A DNA stretch of 64,000 nt from Leptospira langatensis (GTDB lineage: Bacteria > Spirochaetota > Leptospiria > Leptospirales > Leptospiraceae): positions 62,001-126,000 of the forward strand of contig NZ_RQER01000006.1 of the NCBI RefSeq assembly GCF_004770615.1. Reading direction: 5' to 3'. The translations under genes were made by a program, and so were the position numbers. Of the stretch, positions 28,018-37,227 are shown one piece after another. The stretch's first letter is position 1; every line of letters begins with the position of its first letter. The notes under the pieces are model-generated. The model was not told where the DNA came from, did no database searches, and saw nothing but the letters and a program-made list of their open reading frames with translations.

Positions 28018-28461
28018 ATGAAACATATCAGATCTATAACGATTTTCTTAAGTATCGCGATCTTCGCAGTATCCTGCGCGAAATCCAACGAAGTAGACAG
28101 CGGAGGACTCTTCGCATCCGTACTCGCCAATCCTGTAAACGACGGAACCCTTTCCGTTGTGAACATGAAAACAAACGATGGGATCTCGTACCAAGGAACT
28201 TGTTACGATAGCTTCAAGCAGATCTTTAGCGGCACCAGTGTTTCCGGGACGACATTCTATAATGCGACCCTAGGATTCCTACACATCGCTCCTCCTCTGG
28301 AAAGCGAGAAGTCTTCTAAAAGCACCTGTTCTTCTTTAGGATTTTCCGGATCGGGGATCTTGGAAAAGGACGCAAACGATAATTTCGAGTATAAGCTCTA
28401 TTACTGTAACACAGACATAGGAGCTTGTTCGTACAAGGGGATCCAAGCCTCAGGGTTGTAA
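28018..28461 (+). CDS. Hypothetical lipoprotein downstream of the porin
   Basis: 147 residues from the ATG at 28018 (AAGGGA at good spacing); an ATG at 28000 overlapping the porin stop is the alternative. The signal peptide ends in a lipobox AVSC. The mature protein has six cysteines (GTCYD, STCSSLGF, YYCNT, GACSY), suggesting disulphides. The family is not recognised. Its position right behind the porin suggests an accessory lipoprotein. A strong terminator follows. Confidence 0.7.
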   Translation: MKHIRSITIFLSIAIFAVSCAKSNEVDSGGLFASVLANPVNDGTLSVVNMKTNDGISYQGTCYDSFKQIFSGTSVSGTTFYNATLGFLHIAPPLESEKSSKSTCSSLGFSGSGILEKDANDNFEYKLYYCNTDIGACSYKGIQASGL

Positions 28462-28487
28462 GCCAAATTTTTACAGAGTTACTGACT

Positions 28488-28514
28488 ATGCGGGGGAGAC
28501 CCCGCATTTTTTTT
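28488..28514 (+). terminator. Rho-independent terminator after the porin operon
   Basis: ATGCGGGG-GAGA-CCCCGCAT, an 8-bp stem with a GAGA loop followed by eight T residues. Confidence 0.9.
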
Positions 28515-28551
28515 GCCTTAGGGCAACGCGATGAGGGAAGATCTTAAAGGA

Positions 28552-29598
28552 TCATGCTCCCAATAAGCGGAATAAATAAATGGTAAGCCTTTGGAGTTTA
28601 TCCCTTTCCGGACCGGGAATCTCCTTCTCCAGATCTATTGTCTTTCTATAGATGGATTTCAAGTGATTCTTCATGGTCCCAGGATGGATCCCTAGATCTT
28701 CACTGATCTTGCTCTTATCCCTTCCGGAAGCGATTCCTGCACAGATCTCGGTTTCCTTCTTAGTCAACTTTGTCTTTTCTCTTAGGGTCAGGATCAAAGC
28801 GTCTCTATCCATACCTTCTTGCTTTTTGATAGCGTCGGTAGAAAGTCTATTGAGATCGTTCGCAACGGAATTGCTTCTCGCTTCGGAAGAAGATTCCGAA
28901 TTCGCGGAAATAGTGCTTAAAAAACTGGAAACCTCTCCGTTCTTATCTCGGATCGGGAATACATTCTGTTTCCAATCGGAGACTTTTACAAAACCGTTCT
29001 TCGAGTTGCCGATCACAACGGAGCCTTGTAGTACATTCTCCCAAAACTCATCGTAAAAAAGTTTGGCGGAGCTTCCTGACTGGAATGCTTTTGGGGTCTT
29101 GCCGATGAGTTCATTCTCTTTCAAACCGGAGATCGCTTCGAATTGTTTATTTACTGCGAGTATCACCCCTGCTCTGTCAGTAAGGAACATTCCGTTCTGG
29201 GATTGTTGAAAGGCCTTATAGAGTGCGTCTTTCTTCTCAGCTTCCGACTCTACTTCTTCCTTAAATACGAACAGGAAGGAAAGATCCTCTTTAGAATCCG
29301 GCATTAGATAAACATGTTGTTTCGTTGGAAGAAAGCTTCCATCTCTCTTTTTCAAGCGAAGAGCTCTTCCCGCAAAATCACCGGACTTAGATACATTAGG
29401 AATGATTACAGTCTCTAGATACTTGAGATCGGTTTCGGACAGAAAATCCGAAAAGCTCTTTGCAGAGTCCGCCGAGGCTATGCCAAGAATCTCTCTGCCA
29501 TTTTCGTTTACATGAAGGATGCGCCCTTCCGAATTGCAAATGAACAAAATATCAGGCATACTTTCTTGCCTTTGGATTATTTCTTTAATATTTTCCAA
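28552..29598 (-). CDS. PAS-domain LuxR-type transcriptional regulator
   Basis: 348 residues. Two PAS-like domains (about 12-115, with 'ILHVNENGREILGI'; and about 125-235, with 'GVILAVNKQFEAISGLKE') precede a C-terminal LuxR helix-turn-helix (about 275-335) with 'LTKKETEICAGIASGRDKSK' and 'SEDLGIHPGTMKNHLKSIYRK'. There is no receiver domain, so it is probably a one-component sensor. No PAS ligand can be inferred. The gene stands alone. Confidence 0.85.
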   Translation of the reverse strand: MENIKEIIQRQESMPDILFICNSEGRILHVNENGREILGIASADSAKSFSDFLSETDLKYLETVIIPNVSKSGDFAGRALRLKKRDGSFLPTKQHVYLMPDSKEDLSFLFVFKEEVESEAEKKDALYKAFQQSQNGMFLTDRAGVILAVNKQFEAISGLKENELIGKTPKAFQSGSSAKLFYDEFWENVLQGSVVIGNSKNGFVKVSDWKQNVFPIRDKNGEVSSFLSTISANSESSSEARSNSVANDLNRLSTDAIKKQEGMDRDALILTLREKTKLTKKETEICAGIASGRDKSKISEDLGIHPGTMKNHLKSIYRKTIDLEKEIPGPERDKLQRLTIYLFRLLGA

Positions 29599-30005
29599 AA
29601 CTAAGATCCATCCGATTCTTACGAATCATAAGTTTCGATCCGCATCATCTTCATCAAAGAGAAATGGAAGCATCCAAAACTCTGAGAGACAAGGATCGAT
29701 CTTATAGTTTTCTAAGACTTACATTTTCGAAAAAATCCCACAGCCCATAAGGAATTATAAAATAAGAGAAGAAGATAACGAAGATCGATCGAACATAAGG
29801 TACACACAGGCTTGACATACTTCTTTAAATACAAAAGACACAATTTCCCGCGAACGAATGCTCCAATCCTAAAGGATATCCTAAGATCATTTAGCAAGTT
29901 GCGTGATGTACAATAGACGTACATTTTATACAAACTCCTTCTTAGAAACTAAATACAAAGGATTAGTTTCTTGCTCTATAACGACCTTCTTAGAAATTCA
30001 AAGTT
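29599..30005 (+). promoter_or_regulatory. Structured leader region upstream of the GST gene
   Basis: About 400 bases without a gene. It holds AGAAACTAA / TTAGTTTCT (29944-29952 and 29963-29971), a hairpin ATGTAC / GTACAT (29906-29924), and two copies of CCTTCTTAGAAA (29937-29948, 29985-29996). The second copy ends 9 bases before the GST start, where no ribosome-binding site is visible. The 73-codon minus-strand frame here looks spurious. Confidence 0.4.
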
Positions 30006-30632
30006 ATGAGCGAGCTAACACTTGTAATAGGGAATAAAAACATCTCTTCTTGGTCCTTCCGACCTTGGATCCTTTTGAAACAATCCGGGATCTCTTTCCA
30101 AGAAATCCCGATGAAACTTTTCACAGCAGAATACGCTGCCTCCATAGATAAGCATTCTCCTTCCGGCAAGGTCCCGGTGTTAAACGACAACGGATTACAG
30201 ATCTGGGACTCCTTAAGCATTTCTGAATATTTGGCAGAGAAGTTTCCGGAAAAGGAGCTTTGGCCCAAGGACACTGCCACAAGAGCACAAGCCAGATCGG
30301 TAGTAGCCGAAATGCATTCCGGCTTCTCCGCAATGAGAACTCATTTAGGTATGAATTTCTGCGGAAGAATAAGCAAGGACATCCCAGCAGACGCACTCAA
30401 GGACATTACGAGAGTGCAAGCTATCTGGAGTGAATGTCTGCAAACTTTCGGGGGTCCATTCCTATTCGGAAAGAAATTCGGGATCGCCGACGCATTCTAC
30501 GCGCCTGTAGTAGCTCGTTTCCAGACCTACGGTGTGGAATTAAGTCCTAAGGCTTCCGAATATGCGAACACGATCTCAGGACTCCCAGCGTACCTGTCCT
30601 GGGGAGAAGGAGCTAAGGCAGAGCTCCAGTAA
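30006..30632 (+). CDS. Glutathione S-transferase family protein
   Basis: 208 residues. The N-terminal thioredoxin-like domain starts 'LTLVIGNKNISSWSFRPWIL', with the conserved cis-Pro and Ser contact site (SGKVPVLNDNGLQIWDSLSI). The C-terminal all-helical domain carries 'FLFGKKFGIADAFYAPVVAR', the N-capping/hydrophobic-staple region of GSTs. Like many bacterial GSTs it probably uses Ser rather than Cys or Tyr at the active site. Substrate unknown. The terminator at 30639 separates it from the next gene. Confidence 0.88.
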   Translation: MSELTLVIGNKNISSWSFRPWILLKQSGISFQEIPMKLFTAEYAASIDKHSPSGKVPVLNDNGLQIWDSLSISEYLAEKFPEKELWPKDTATRAQARSVVAEMHSGFSAMRTHLGMNFCGRISKDIPADALKDITRVQAIWSECLQTFGGPFLFGKKFGIADAFYAPVVARFQTYGVELSPKASEYANTISGLPAYLSWGEGAKAELQ

Positions 30633-30638
30633 ATCTCT

Positions 30639-30675
30639 TACCTAGGGCGAAGAAAAATCGACCTTGGGTATTTTT
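30639..30675 (+). terminator. Terminator after the GST gene
   Basis: TACCTAGG (30639-30646) pairs with CCTTGGGTA (30662-30670) with a wobble and one bulge, followed by TTTTTA. Confidence 0.6.
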
Positions 30676-30727
30676 ATCTAAATATATTTTTGCTTTACTT
30701 ATGTTTAGTATTTGATCTCATCTATGT

Positions 30728-31828
30728 ATGAGATCAAAGAAGCGAGGCACAGAAAAGCGCCCACCAAGTCGGTTCGATCCGATCCAAAGAGAGGCTTGGT
30801 GGGAGGATCGCAATGTGGATCCGGAGGAGGATCCTGCCCCTTCTACCCATTTCTATTGGGAAGATTCTAAAAGTATTCTGACCAAGAACAAATCCCCTGA
30901 TATTCCGTTCGAGGCTAGCATCAATCCCTATCGCGGCTGCGAACACGGATGTATCTATTGTTTTGCGAGACCCAACCATTCTTACGTGGATCTTTCTCCG
31001 GGTTTGGATTTCGAGACTAAGATCTTCGTAAAAAAGAATCCTGCGGAGCTTCTCATCGAAGAACTTAGAAAAAAGAAAGGAGCCGTGAGCCCAATCACCA
31101 TCGGGACTGCAACAGATCCTTACCAACCGGGAGAAAGAGTGTATAAAAACACTCGCAGCATACTCGAAGTGCTCTTGGAATTCAAACAACCGGCAGCAAT
31201 CATTACTAAGTCTTCTTTGATCCAAAGAGATCTGGATCTACTTTCCAAACTCGGAACGCTCGGATTGATCAAGGTACTCTTCTCGATCACAACCTTGGAC
31301 AAAGAACTTTGGTCCAAACTGGAACCGAGAGCCCCGGCTCCCGGAAAGAGAATGGAGACCGTAAAGGCGCTTACGGATGTAGGAGTTCCTACAGGAGTAT
31401 TATTCGCACCGGTGATCCCATTCATCAACGACTCGGAGATGGAAACTGTTTTAGGGACAGCCGCACAATTAGGAGCAGAATCCGCAGGCATGGTGTTCTT
31501 ACGATTGCCCTTAGAAGTGGCTCCCTTATTCGAAGACTGGCTTTCCCGCCACTACCCTCTTAAGAAAGAAAAGGTGTTACGGGTCATCTCCGAAGCCAGA
31601 GGAGGGAAACTCTATGATGCAAAATGGGGAGAAAGAATGAGAGGAACAGGCAGCTATGCGGATCTATTACAAAAACGGTTTTCTCTTTCCATCCGGAAAT
31701 TTGGATTAAATCGAAGAAGCCAGCTCAGAACGGATCTTTTCACTATTCCCAATCAATATAAGAAAAAGAAGAAGGGACAAGAAGATCTGCTACCCGGTTT
31801 ATTTACCGATGAGCAAAGTCCTACCTGA
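30728..31828 (+). CDS. PA0069-family radical SAM protein (SplB-like)
   Basis: 366 residues. The cluster motif C-x3-C-x2-C is seen in 'NPYRGCEHGCIYCFARP' near residue 75. It is followed by 'TIGTATDPYQPGERVYKNTR' and 'RAPAPGKRMETVKAL', strings typical of the PA0069/Rv2578c group, which is related to spore photoproduct lyase. The reaction of this group is not settled; DNA repair has been suggested from the SplB relation. The ATG has no visible ribosome-binding site and lies next to another out-of-frame ATG. Confidence 0.88.
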   Translation: MRSKKRGTEKRPPSRFDPIQREAWWEDRNVDPEEDPAPSTHFYWEDSKSILTKNKSPDIPFEASINPYRGCEHGCIYCFARPNHSYVDLSPGLDFETKIFVKKNPAELLIEELRKKKGAVSPITIGTATDPYQPGERVYKNTRSILEVLLEFKQPAAIITKSSLIQRDLDLLSKLGTLGLIKVLFSITTLDKELWSKLEPRAPAPGKRMETVKALTDVGVPTGVLFAPVIPFINDSEMETVLGTAAQLGAESAGMVFLRLPLEVAPLFEDWLSRHYPLKKEKVLRVISEARGGKLYDAKWGERMRGTGSYADLLQKRFSLSIRKFGLNRRSQLRTDLFTIPNQYKKKKKGQEDLLPGLFTDEQSPT

Positions 31829-31936
31829 TCTATTTCGCATCATAAAGGAATCATCACGTTCGTTCAAAATAGAGAAAGAATCGAATTAAAAAGAAATTTC
31901 CTTCCATAATTTTTAGATTTCCTAGATCCTTGCCCA

Positions 31937-32803
31937 ATGACTTGGGAACAAAACTATCATCTAGAAGACGGAACCTTTGCTGGAGCCGGAGACGTATCCA
32001 TCTATTACAGAGCGTATCGTGCAAAAGACGCATCCAATCCAAGGACCCTGGTTGTCCATCATGGGATCGGAGAACATGGAAAGAGATATGATAATCTAGT
32101 AGAAGCTCTCTCCGGAAAAGAATATAATATTTATCTAATAGATGCCAGAGGTCACGGGAAATCCGGAGGCAGTAGAGGAGTAGTCACACATTTCAACCAG
32201 TTCCTTGCGGATCTGGATCGATTGATCGGGATCGCCAAACAAAAAGAAAACGCAAAAAAAGTAACTCTCCTAGGCCATTCCATGGGGGCACTTATTTCTC
32301 TTTTCTATGCGGGAGAACCTTCTTACCAAGCAAATCTGGATCGTCTCGTACTAAGCGGCTTACCGATCGCAGTCAAAACGGATCTGGTAATGAACATAAA
32401 GAAAGGCGCAGGAAGTCTTTTAGCAGGAGCTTTCCCGACCTTAACGGTTCCTACCGGATTGGACGTAAACGCTCTTTCTCACGACAAAGAAGTAGTCAAA
32501 GCCTATAAAAAGGATCCTTTAGTCCACGGTTCCGTGGGCGCATACCTAGGAGACTTCTTATTGAATTCGAAAGAAAAGGCCTTAGAAAAAGCCGCGAAAA
32601 TCCAGATACCAGTGTATATGTTCCATGGCAAAGAAGACGCTATCGCTCTTTCTGTCGGAACGGATGAGGCTTTTGAGGTAATTCCTGCCGCAGACAAGAC
32701 CAAACGCGTTTACGAAGGATTGTATCATGAAACCATGAACGAGCTTCCGGCAGACAAAGCCAAAGTCTTGGGCGATCTAGTGAACTGGTTGCAAACCCAC
32801 TAA
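31937..32803 (+). CDS. Alpha/beta hydrolase, monoacylglycerol lipase/lysophospholipase type
   Basis: 288 residues. Hydrolase_4 family: oxyanion region HHGIGEHGKRY, DARGHGKSGGSRG, nucleophile elbow GHSMGAL (Ser about 119), and late Asp (HGKEDAIA) and His (GLYHETMNE) of the triad. This is the monoglyceride lipase/lysophospholipase layout. There is no signal peptide, so it is cytosolic. A strong terminator follows at 32832. Confidence 0.88.
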   Translation: MTWEQNYHLEDGTFAGAGDVSIYYRAYRAKDASNPRTLVVHHGIGEHGKRYDNLVEALSGKEYNIYLIDARGHGKSGGSRGVVTHFNQFLADLDRLIGIAKQKENAKKVTLLGHSMGALISLFYAGEPSYQANLDRLVLSGLPIAVKTDLVMNIKKGAGSLLAGAFPTLTVPTGLDVNALSHDKEVVKAYKKDPLVHGSVGAYLGDFLLNSKEKALEKAAKIQIPVYMFHGKEDAIALSVGTDEAFEVIPAADKTKRVYEGLYHETMNELPADKAKVLGDLVNWLQTH

Positions 32804-32831
32804 TCCCAATTTCACGAGTACCAAAAAAGTA

Positions 32832-32864
32832 AAAAGCCCGGTCTTATTACCGGGCTTTTCTTTT
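32832..32864. terminator. Bidirectional rho-independent terminator
   Basis: AAAAGCCCGGT-CTTATT-ACCGGGCTTTT followed by CTTTT; A and T runs on both sides allow use from either strand, between the convergent lipase and hypothetical genes. Confidence 0.9.
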
Positions 32865-32959
32865 AGCTGTCGACTACTGATAAAGAAATGTAGAGGCGAA
32901 TCGATCCTGAAATTTGGGACAAACCTGTCTCAGGCAGCTATCGCTCTTGAGCAAAAATC

Positions 32960-34165
32960 CTATTTTACCATATCCTGTAGCTGTTTGATCTTTTGGTCCT
33001 TTTCGGGAGCTTCCCAAGCCTTTAAGGAGAAACTATTCATACTGTATTCTTTGGTAGTGAATTTCTCCTTATATGGCGCTACCAATTCCTTGTCAGGCTC
33101 TGTCGTCTTAGCAGCCAGGATCTTCTTCATGCCATCTTCTCCCTGACCGAACCAATCCGGATCCACTGCAAGATTTACCCTATGACCTCTCAATTGTGTC
33201 AGTGCATACGGGCCTTCGTAATCACTTTCCCGTATTAGCTTTCCATAAAATAGAAAGTCCACTTCTTGTCGACCCGCAGCTAACTTTCCGTCGAAGGAAG
33301 CCCAAGCAATAGGTTCTCCATTTGCCGCGTTGACCAGATTTCCTTCCAAATGATACGTTCCCGCCTTGAATATATTCAGACCCGCCTTTACGTTTAGAGA
33401 GCCCTCTTTCGCATTATCCAAGAAATAGCCGCTCCACTCCGCAGGTTGATTCGGAGAAGAGAAGAAAGAGGTCATTAGTTTTCCCTGTTTCTTCTCCTTG
33501 CCATAGACAAATTCCACTTCTAAGTACATGTCCCCCCAATCCTTATAACTCGGTCTCCATTCGAAGGTGAACACATTATCCTTAGCTCGTACATCCCCGT
33601 CGATCCCATGATCGTTCCCATACGGAGGAAGCGCAGGATACTTGATCCCGTCGAATTCCTTCCAAAGCTTTACATTACGAACATCTAATGGAGCTCTTTC
33701 GTAAGTCGGACCGAAACATTCCAAAGTGATATGAAGAGGATCCTTGATCCCGATTGCCGCCCATTGCAATGGTTGCAATTTGCAAGAGTAACCATTCCCC
33801 TTTTTGTCTTGGGGATGATCCACCATAGGAATAGCCACGAGAGGAATGAAATAAGGATCTAATAAGTCCGAATTGTACTTTGTAAGAGGACGGGAGTTAG
33901 GCGGATATTCTGCCCATTCCAAATAATCCTTCAGCACTTTCTCAGGGGGAACGGCCTGGTCCAGTTTCTCCAGGTAGTTTGGATCGTCCGCCTCAGAAGA
34001 ACCTCCGCCAGGAGGACCTCCCTTTGCCATCCATTCTGCTTTTGCTTTCTTCTCTTCTTCCGATAAGAACCAACCGTTCTCTTCGGCCTCATCCCTTAAT
34101 AGATAAAAAACTAAGGCCACTACAAGAGCAAGTCCAAGGTAGATAAAAATTTTTTTTCGATTCAT
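32960..34165 (-). CDS. Hypothetical signal-anchored envelope protein
   Basis: 401 residues. One N-terminal membrane helix (IFIYLGLALVVALVFYLL) is followed by a charged segment with a Gly/Pro run (KGGPPGGGSSE) and a large soluble domain of probable beta-sandwich type (VFTFEWRPSYKDWGDMYLEV, 'IFKAGTYHLEGNLVNAANGE'). The latter resembles carbohydrate-binding or Ig-like folds only in general pattern. No catalytic motif is recognised. Confidence 0.65.
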   Translation of the reverse strand: MNRKKIFIYLGLALVVALVFYLLRDEAEENGWFLSEEEKKAKAEWMAKGGPPGGGSSEADDPNYLEKLDQAVPPEKVLKDYLEWAEYPPNSRPLTKYNSDLLDPYFIPLVAIPMVDHPQDKKGNGYSCKLQPLQWAAIGIKDPLHITLECFGPTYERAPLDVRNVKLWKEFDGIKYPALPPYGNDHGIDGDVRAKDNVFTFEWRPSYKDWGDMYLEVEFVYGKEKKQGKLMTSFFSSPNQPAEWSGYFLDNAKEGSLNVKAGLNIFKAGTYHLEGNLVNAANGEPIAWASFDGKLAAGRQEVDFLFYGKLIRESDYEGPYALTQLRGHRVNLAVDPDWFGQGEDGMKKILAAKTTEPDKELVAPYKEKFTTKEYSMNSFSLKAWEAPEKDQKIKQLQDMVK

Positions 34166-34589
34166 TCAGGCGATCTTTCTATTCCTATTCGGCTCACCTG
34201 TATATGAATATATGGAAGCTAGCTCAACCCTTATTTTATAGAAGGACCTCTTCTACCCCACCATAACCCTTTCGGTTTAGTTTTACTAGAACGTATTCAT
34301 TTGCACACTGCGCAATGGTTTGTCGATTCAACGAGTTACACCGAAATTTCTATTCCCAACGGTTGTTTTAAAAAACTTATAACAAACAGAGTATGCTATT
34401 GTAGCGATCGCTATATATTATATTTTTCTTATATTATGTATTTCCTTTTTACATTTTTGTATTTGATCTGTTATGTTAAAAAGAACCCAATCCACTTGAC
34501 TCTAAACCCCCTTTCACTCATACTTGTAGACCGGGAAAATCAAGTGACCTGGTTACTTGGCCTTCCCAAAAGATCGGAGAATAGAGAAG
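34166..34589 (+). promoter_or_regulatory. AT-rich leader region upstream of the secreted hydrolase gene
   Basis: About 420 bases without a convincing gene. It contains a 12-bp palindrome TAGCGATCGCTA at 34402-34413, followed by an A/T-rich run that could hold a promoter, and a leader hairpin CAAGTGAC-CTG-GTTACTTG at 34541-34559. The 130-codon frame at 34301 overlaps the downstream signal peptide and is probably spurious. Confidence 0.4.
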
Positions 34590-35408
34590 ATGAAAAATTG
34601 GAAGAGTATGATATTGGGATGTGTTTTCGCATCATTGTTTGCTGGCTCGCTTTCCGCGCAAACCTACACGGTTTTCATTCACGGAAAATCTGACAGCAAC
34701 CACAATGGAGTGGGAACTACGGACGTGAATAATTATTGGGGAACTGCACCGAATTCTGTTTCGGGAGCAAAGATCTTCGTCGGATACGATGGAACTTCTG
34801 ACCCAAGAAATTATGGAACCGCTCGTGCTCAGACCAATATCACTACGGGCTTGAATACATATTGCAAAGGTTCCAACTCTTGCAAGATCGTATGTCATAG
34901 CGCGGGTTGCTATGCAATCGAGTACTGGCTCTCGAATTTAGGAGGAACCACTTCTAGCAAAGGCTATAACCTTACGAAAGTAACGGCATTGGCTTCCGCT
35001 TCCGGTGGATCCGAGCTTGCTTCCGCCCTGAACGGTATTACGTTCGGATTCGCTGGTAACGCTATGGATAAATCCTTGATCGTTGGCACCGCTCGCGGCG
35101 CATACAATCACAATACCACTAATGGTATTACAGTGTACCAAGTACCGGGAACCAAAGGTATGATCGGTGCTTCCTTGATTCTTCCTGGAGAAGACGATTA
35201 CGCAGTCGCATTCCACTCTTCCTGCGCTTACAATAAAGCAGGCGGTTTGGATGTTTGCCAATCGTCAGTGACACAGTACGAAGGTATTTGGCCGTTCGGT
35301 TCGAACGTAACTTATACCCAATTCCAAGGTCATACAAGAGCTCCTTCCGTTGGATCAGCGGGACTGTATTTAAACCATAGTGAATTGAAAAACGAAGGCT
35401 GGAGATAA
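34590..35408 (+). CDS. Secreted alpha/beta-hydrolase-like protein
   Basis: 272 residues from the ATG at 34590 (AGAGAAG upstream). A signal peptide ends near SLSAQ. The start of the mature protein, YTVFIHGKSDSNHNG, is an oxyanion-type strand-turn, and 'CKIVCHSAGCYAIEYWLSN' is a serine nucleophile elbow (C-H-S-A-G). Asp in GEDDYAVAF and His in YLNHSEL could complete the triad. Probably an exported lipase or esterase; substrate unknown. The four-cysteine pattern (YCKGSNSCKIVC) is unusual and may be disulphide-bonded. Confidence 0.72.
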   Translation: MKNWKSMILGCVFASLFAGSLSAQTYTVFIHGKSDSNHNGVGTTDVNNYWGTAPNSVSGAKIFVGYDGTSDPRNYGTARAQTNITTGLNTYCKGSNSCKIVCHSAGCYAIEYWLSNLGGTTSSKGYNLTKVTALASASGGSELASALNGITFGFAGNAMDKSLIVGTARGAYNHNTTNGITVYQVPGTKGMIGASLILPGEDDYAVAFHSSCAYNKAGGLDVCQSSVTQYEGIWPFGSNVTYTQFQGHTRAPSVGSAGLYLNHSELKNEGWR

Positions 35409-35418
35409 TATCCGGCTC

Positions 35419-35450
35419 AAAGCGCGTCGATTCCGACGCGCTTTTGTTTT
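35419..35450 (+). terminator. Rho-independent terminator after the secreted hydrolase
   Basis: AAAGCGCGTCG-ATTC-CGACGCGCTTT followed by TGTTTT; 11-bp stem. Confidence 0.88.
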
Positions 35451-35619
35451 CTTCGCTTAAGCTACCCACCTTATTTTTTCCTTTTCAACTCGAATAAAAC
35501 CCTTTTAAATAGGATCTTCCTATCCTTACGGATCGGCGAAGATATATTACAGGATCGATAGCAAGATGGATCGATTCATTACTCTATAAAGGTCATACTC
35601 TCCCGGTATATTAGAAATT

Positions 35620-36516
35620 ATGAAACTTCTTTGGATCGCGCTCCCTATACTATTGATCTCCTGCTCTCAGATCCGTTGGAAACCCGCAAGCCTCGCTATA
35701 GAAAGAGGATGGTCCGAATCGGGAAAGAACATCGTACAGACGGAAGTATTGTATGAAGAGAAGGAACCATGGAATCCTTTGACCGGCACCACGATCAAAA
35801 AGAATTATCGTACTAAGTTCAGGATCTACGATCTGAACGAACCGCAAAAGATAGACGGTGATCCTCCTATCTATTCCTATGAGATCAATTCCTGGACCCT
35901 GCCAGGCTCCGTATACTTTCATTCCGAGACGAATCGCTTGTTCTGGATCCAAGGTTCGAATGACGAGTACGGAAGTGTCGATCGATTCCCCGCAGTCTGG
36001 TCTCCCAAAGGATTTCATTCTTTTGATCCGAAAGGTTTCTTAAAGGAGGGTCAGACCATTCTTCATTTCGTTCCTTCTCCTGACGGAGGAACTGCAGCAT
36101 TGATCTTGGGTATATTGGATGCAAACCTGGAGATCCAATCCCCTACTCTAGTACTTGCGGATGTAAACGGGCAATCTTCTTCTTTGGACAGCTCTTATTC
36201 TGAATTCGTTTTAAAAGAATGGAATGAAACGCCGGAGTACAGGATACGTTGGTCGGAGGATTCTTCTGTTCTGTTTGTTCGAGTAAAAGATGCGGTCTTT
36301 AAAGCCAAGGAGAAGGCTAAGAAATTGGAGCAAGCAAAGGAGTTCCCGCGTTGTTTCTTTCCACCTTCCAATTTCGGACCGGTAGGGATCAGTCCGGCAG
36401 GAAGCGGAGGAGACTCGGACCGCAAGAGAGATATGGAATCCCCTCCGTTTAAACGTTATAAGGACAAACCCTTTGTGAGGAATATCTCACAGATCAGGGA
36501 TTGCCCTTCTTCTTGA
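35620..36516 (+). CDS. Hypothetical lipoprotein
   Basis: 298 residues. A short signal peptide ends in the lipobox LLISC. The mature protein shows alternating beta strands with SPDGGTAAL and DSSVLFVRVK, reminiscent of WD40/TolB-like propeller blades but without a clear repeat count. A Lys/Glu-rich helix (FKAKEKAKKLEQAKE) leads to a Pro/Gly-rich tail. No family is recognised. It is convergent with the DedA gene, 3 bases apart. Confidence 0.65.
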   Translation: MKLLWIALPILLISCSQIRWKPASLAIERGWSESGKNIVQTEVLYEEKEPWNPLTGTTIKKNYRTKFRIYDLNEPQKIDGDPPIYSYEINSWTLPGSVYFHSETNRLFWIQGSNDEYGSVDRFPAVWSPKGFHSFDPKGFLKEGQTILHFVPSPDGGTAALILGILDANLEIQSPTLVLADVNGQSSSLDSSYSEFVLKEWNETPEYRIRWSEDSSVLFVRVKDAVFKAKEKAKKLEQAKEFPRCFFPPSNFGPVGISPAGSGGDSDRKRDMESPPFKRYKDKPFVRNISQIRDCPSS

Positions 36517-36519
36517 TGA

Positions 36520-37176
36520 TTAACTCTGTGAACGTCGTCTTGCTTTTCTGGATTCTCTGATGAATTCTATGACGGCAGGCATCACGGAGATCACGATGAT
36601 CGCAAGGATCACGATCTTAAAGTTTCTCTGAACGAATTCTAGATTGCCGAACTTATATCCGCCTAGTGTGAATACGACGATCCAGAGGACTCCTCCTACA
36701 ATATTATAAAGAATGAATTTAGTGTAGGTCATCTTTCCGATACCCGCTACGAAAGGAGCGAAGGTACGGATGATCGGAATGAATCTGGCAATGATGATCG
36801 TTTTTCCGCCATATTGCTCGTAGAATCTGTGGGCCTTTTCCAGATGCTTTTTGTTCAGGAAAGGGATCTTTTCTTTGGATAGGATTTGGTCTCCCGCCAG
36901 ATTGCCGATGGAATAGTTCACTGTGTCGCCTAAAATGGCGGCGATGATGAGCAGCACCAGAACGGTTGCCAGATCCAGACTTCCCCTAGCGGCGAAGGCA
37001 CCTAAGGCAAAGAGAAGACTATCACCGGGAAGGATAGGAGTCACCACTAGACCAGTTTCGCAGAAGATAATTAAGAATAAGATCAGATAGATCCAAGTGC
37101 CATAAGCCAGGATCAACGCATCCAGATGTTGCTCCAAATGCAGAAAAAAGTCCAAAACGAATTTGATGGTTTCCAA
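36520..37176 (-). CDS. DedA-family membrane protein (VTT domain)
   Basis: 218 residues with about five membrane segments. The signature '[19 protein letters not shown]' and '[25 protein letters not shown]' (with the conserved Arg-Phe-x-Pro) show a VTT/SNARE-associated fold. DedA proteins are implicated in flipping lipid carriers or phosphatidylethanolamine and in proton-motive-force homeostasis. The G-D-x3-Y motif (GDTVNYSIG) is also present. Confidence 0.9.
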   Translation of the reverse strand: METIKFVLDFFLHLEQHLDALILAYGTWIYLILFLIIFCETGLVVTPILPGDSLLFALGAFAARGSLDLATVLVLLIIAAILGDTVNYSIGNLAGDQILSKEKIPFLNKKHLEKAHRFYEQYGGKTIIIARFIPIIRTFAPFVAGIGKMTYTKFILYNIVGGVLWIVVFTLGGYKFGNLEFVQRNFKIVILAIIVISVMPAVIEFIRESRKARRRSQS

Positions 37177-37227
37177 AATCTTGCCTCGAAGTCAGATTCG
37201 GGGGCCGTTCAAGGAAGTCAAACGTCT

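Noticed and set aside
29712..29933. 73-codon minus-strand frame before the GST gene
   Set aside because: No ribosome-binding site and no recognisable pattern; overlaps the inverted repeats.
34301..34693. 130-codon plus-strand frame upstream of the secreted hydrolase
   Set aside because: It overlaps the hydrolase signal peptide in another frame, spans an AT-rich leader, and shows no family pattern.
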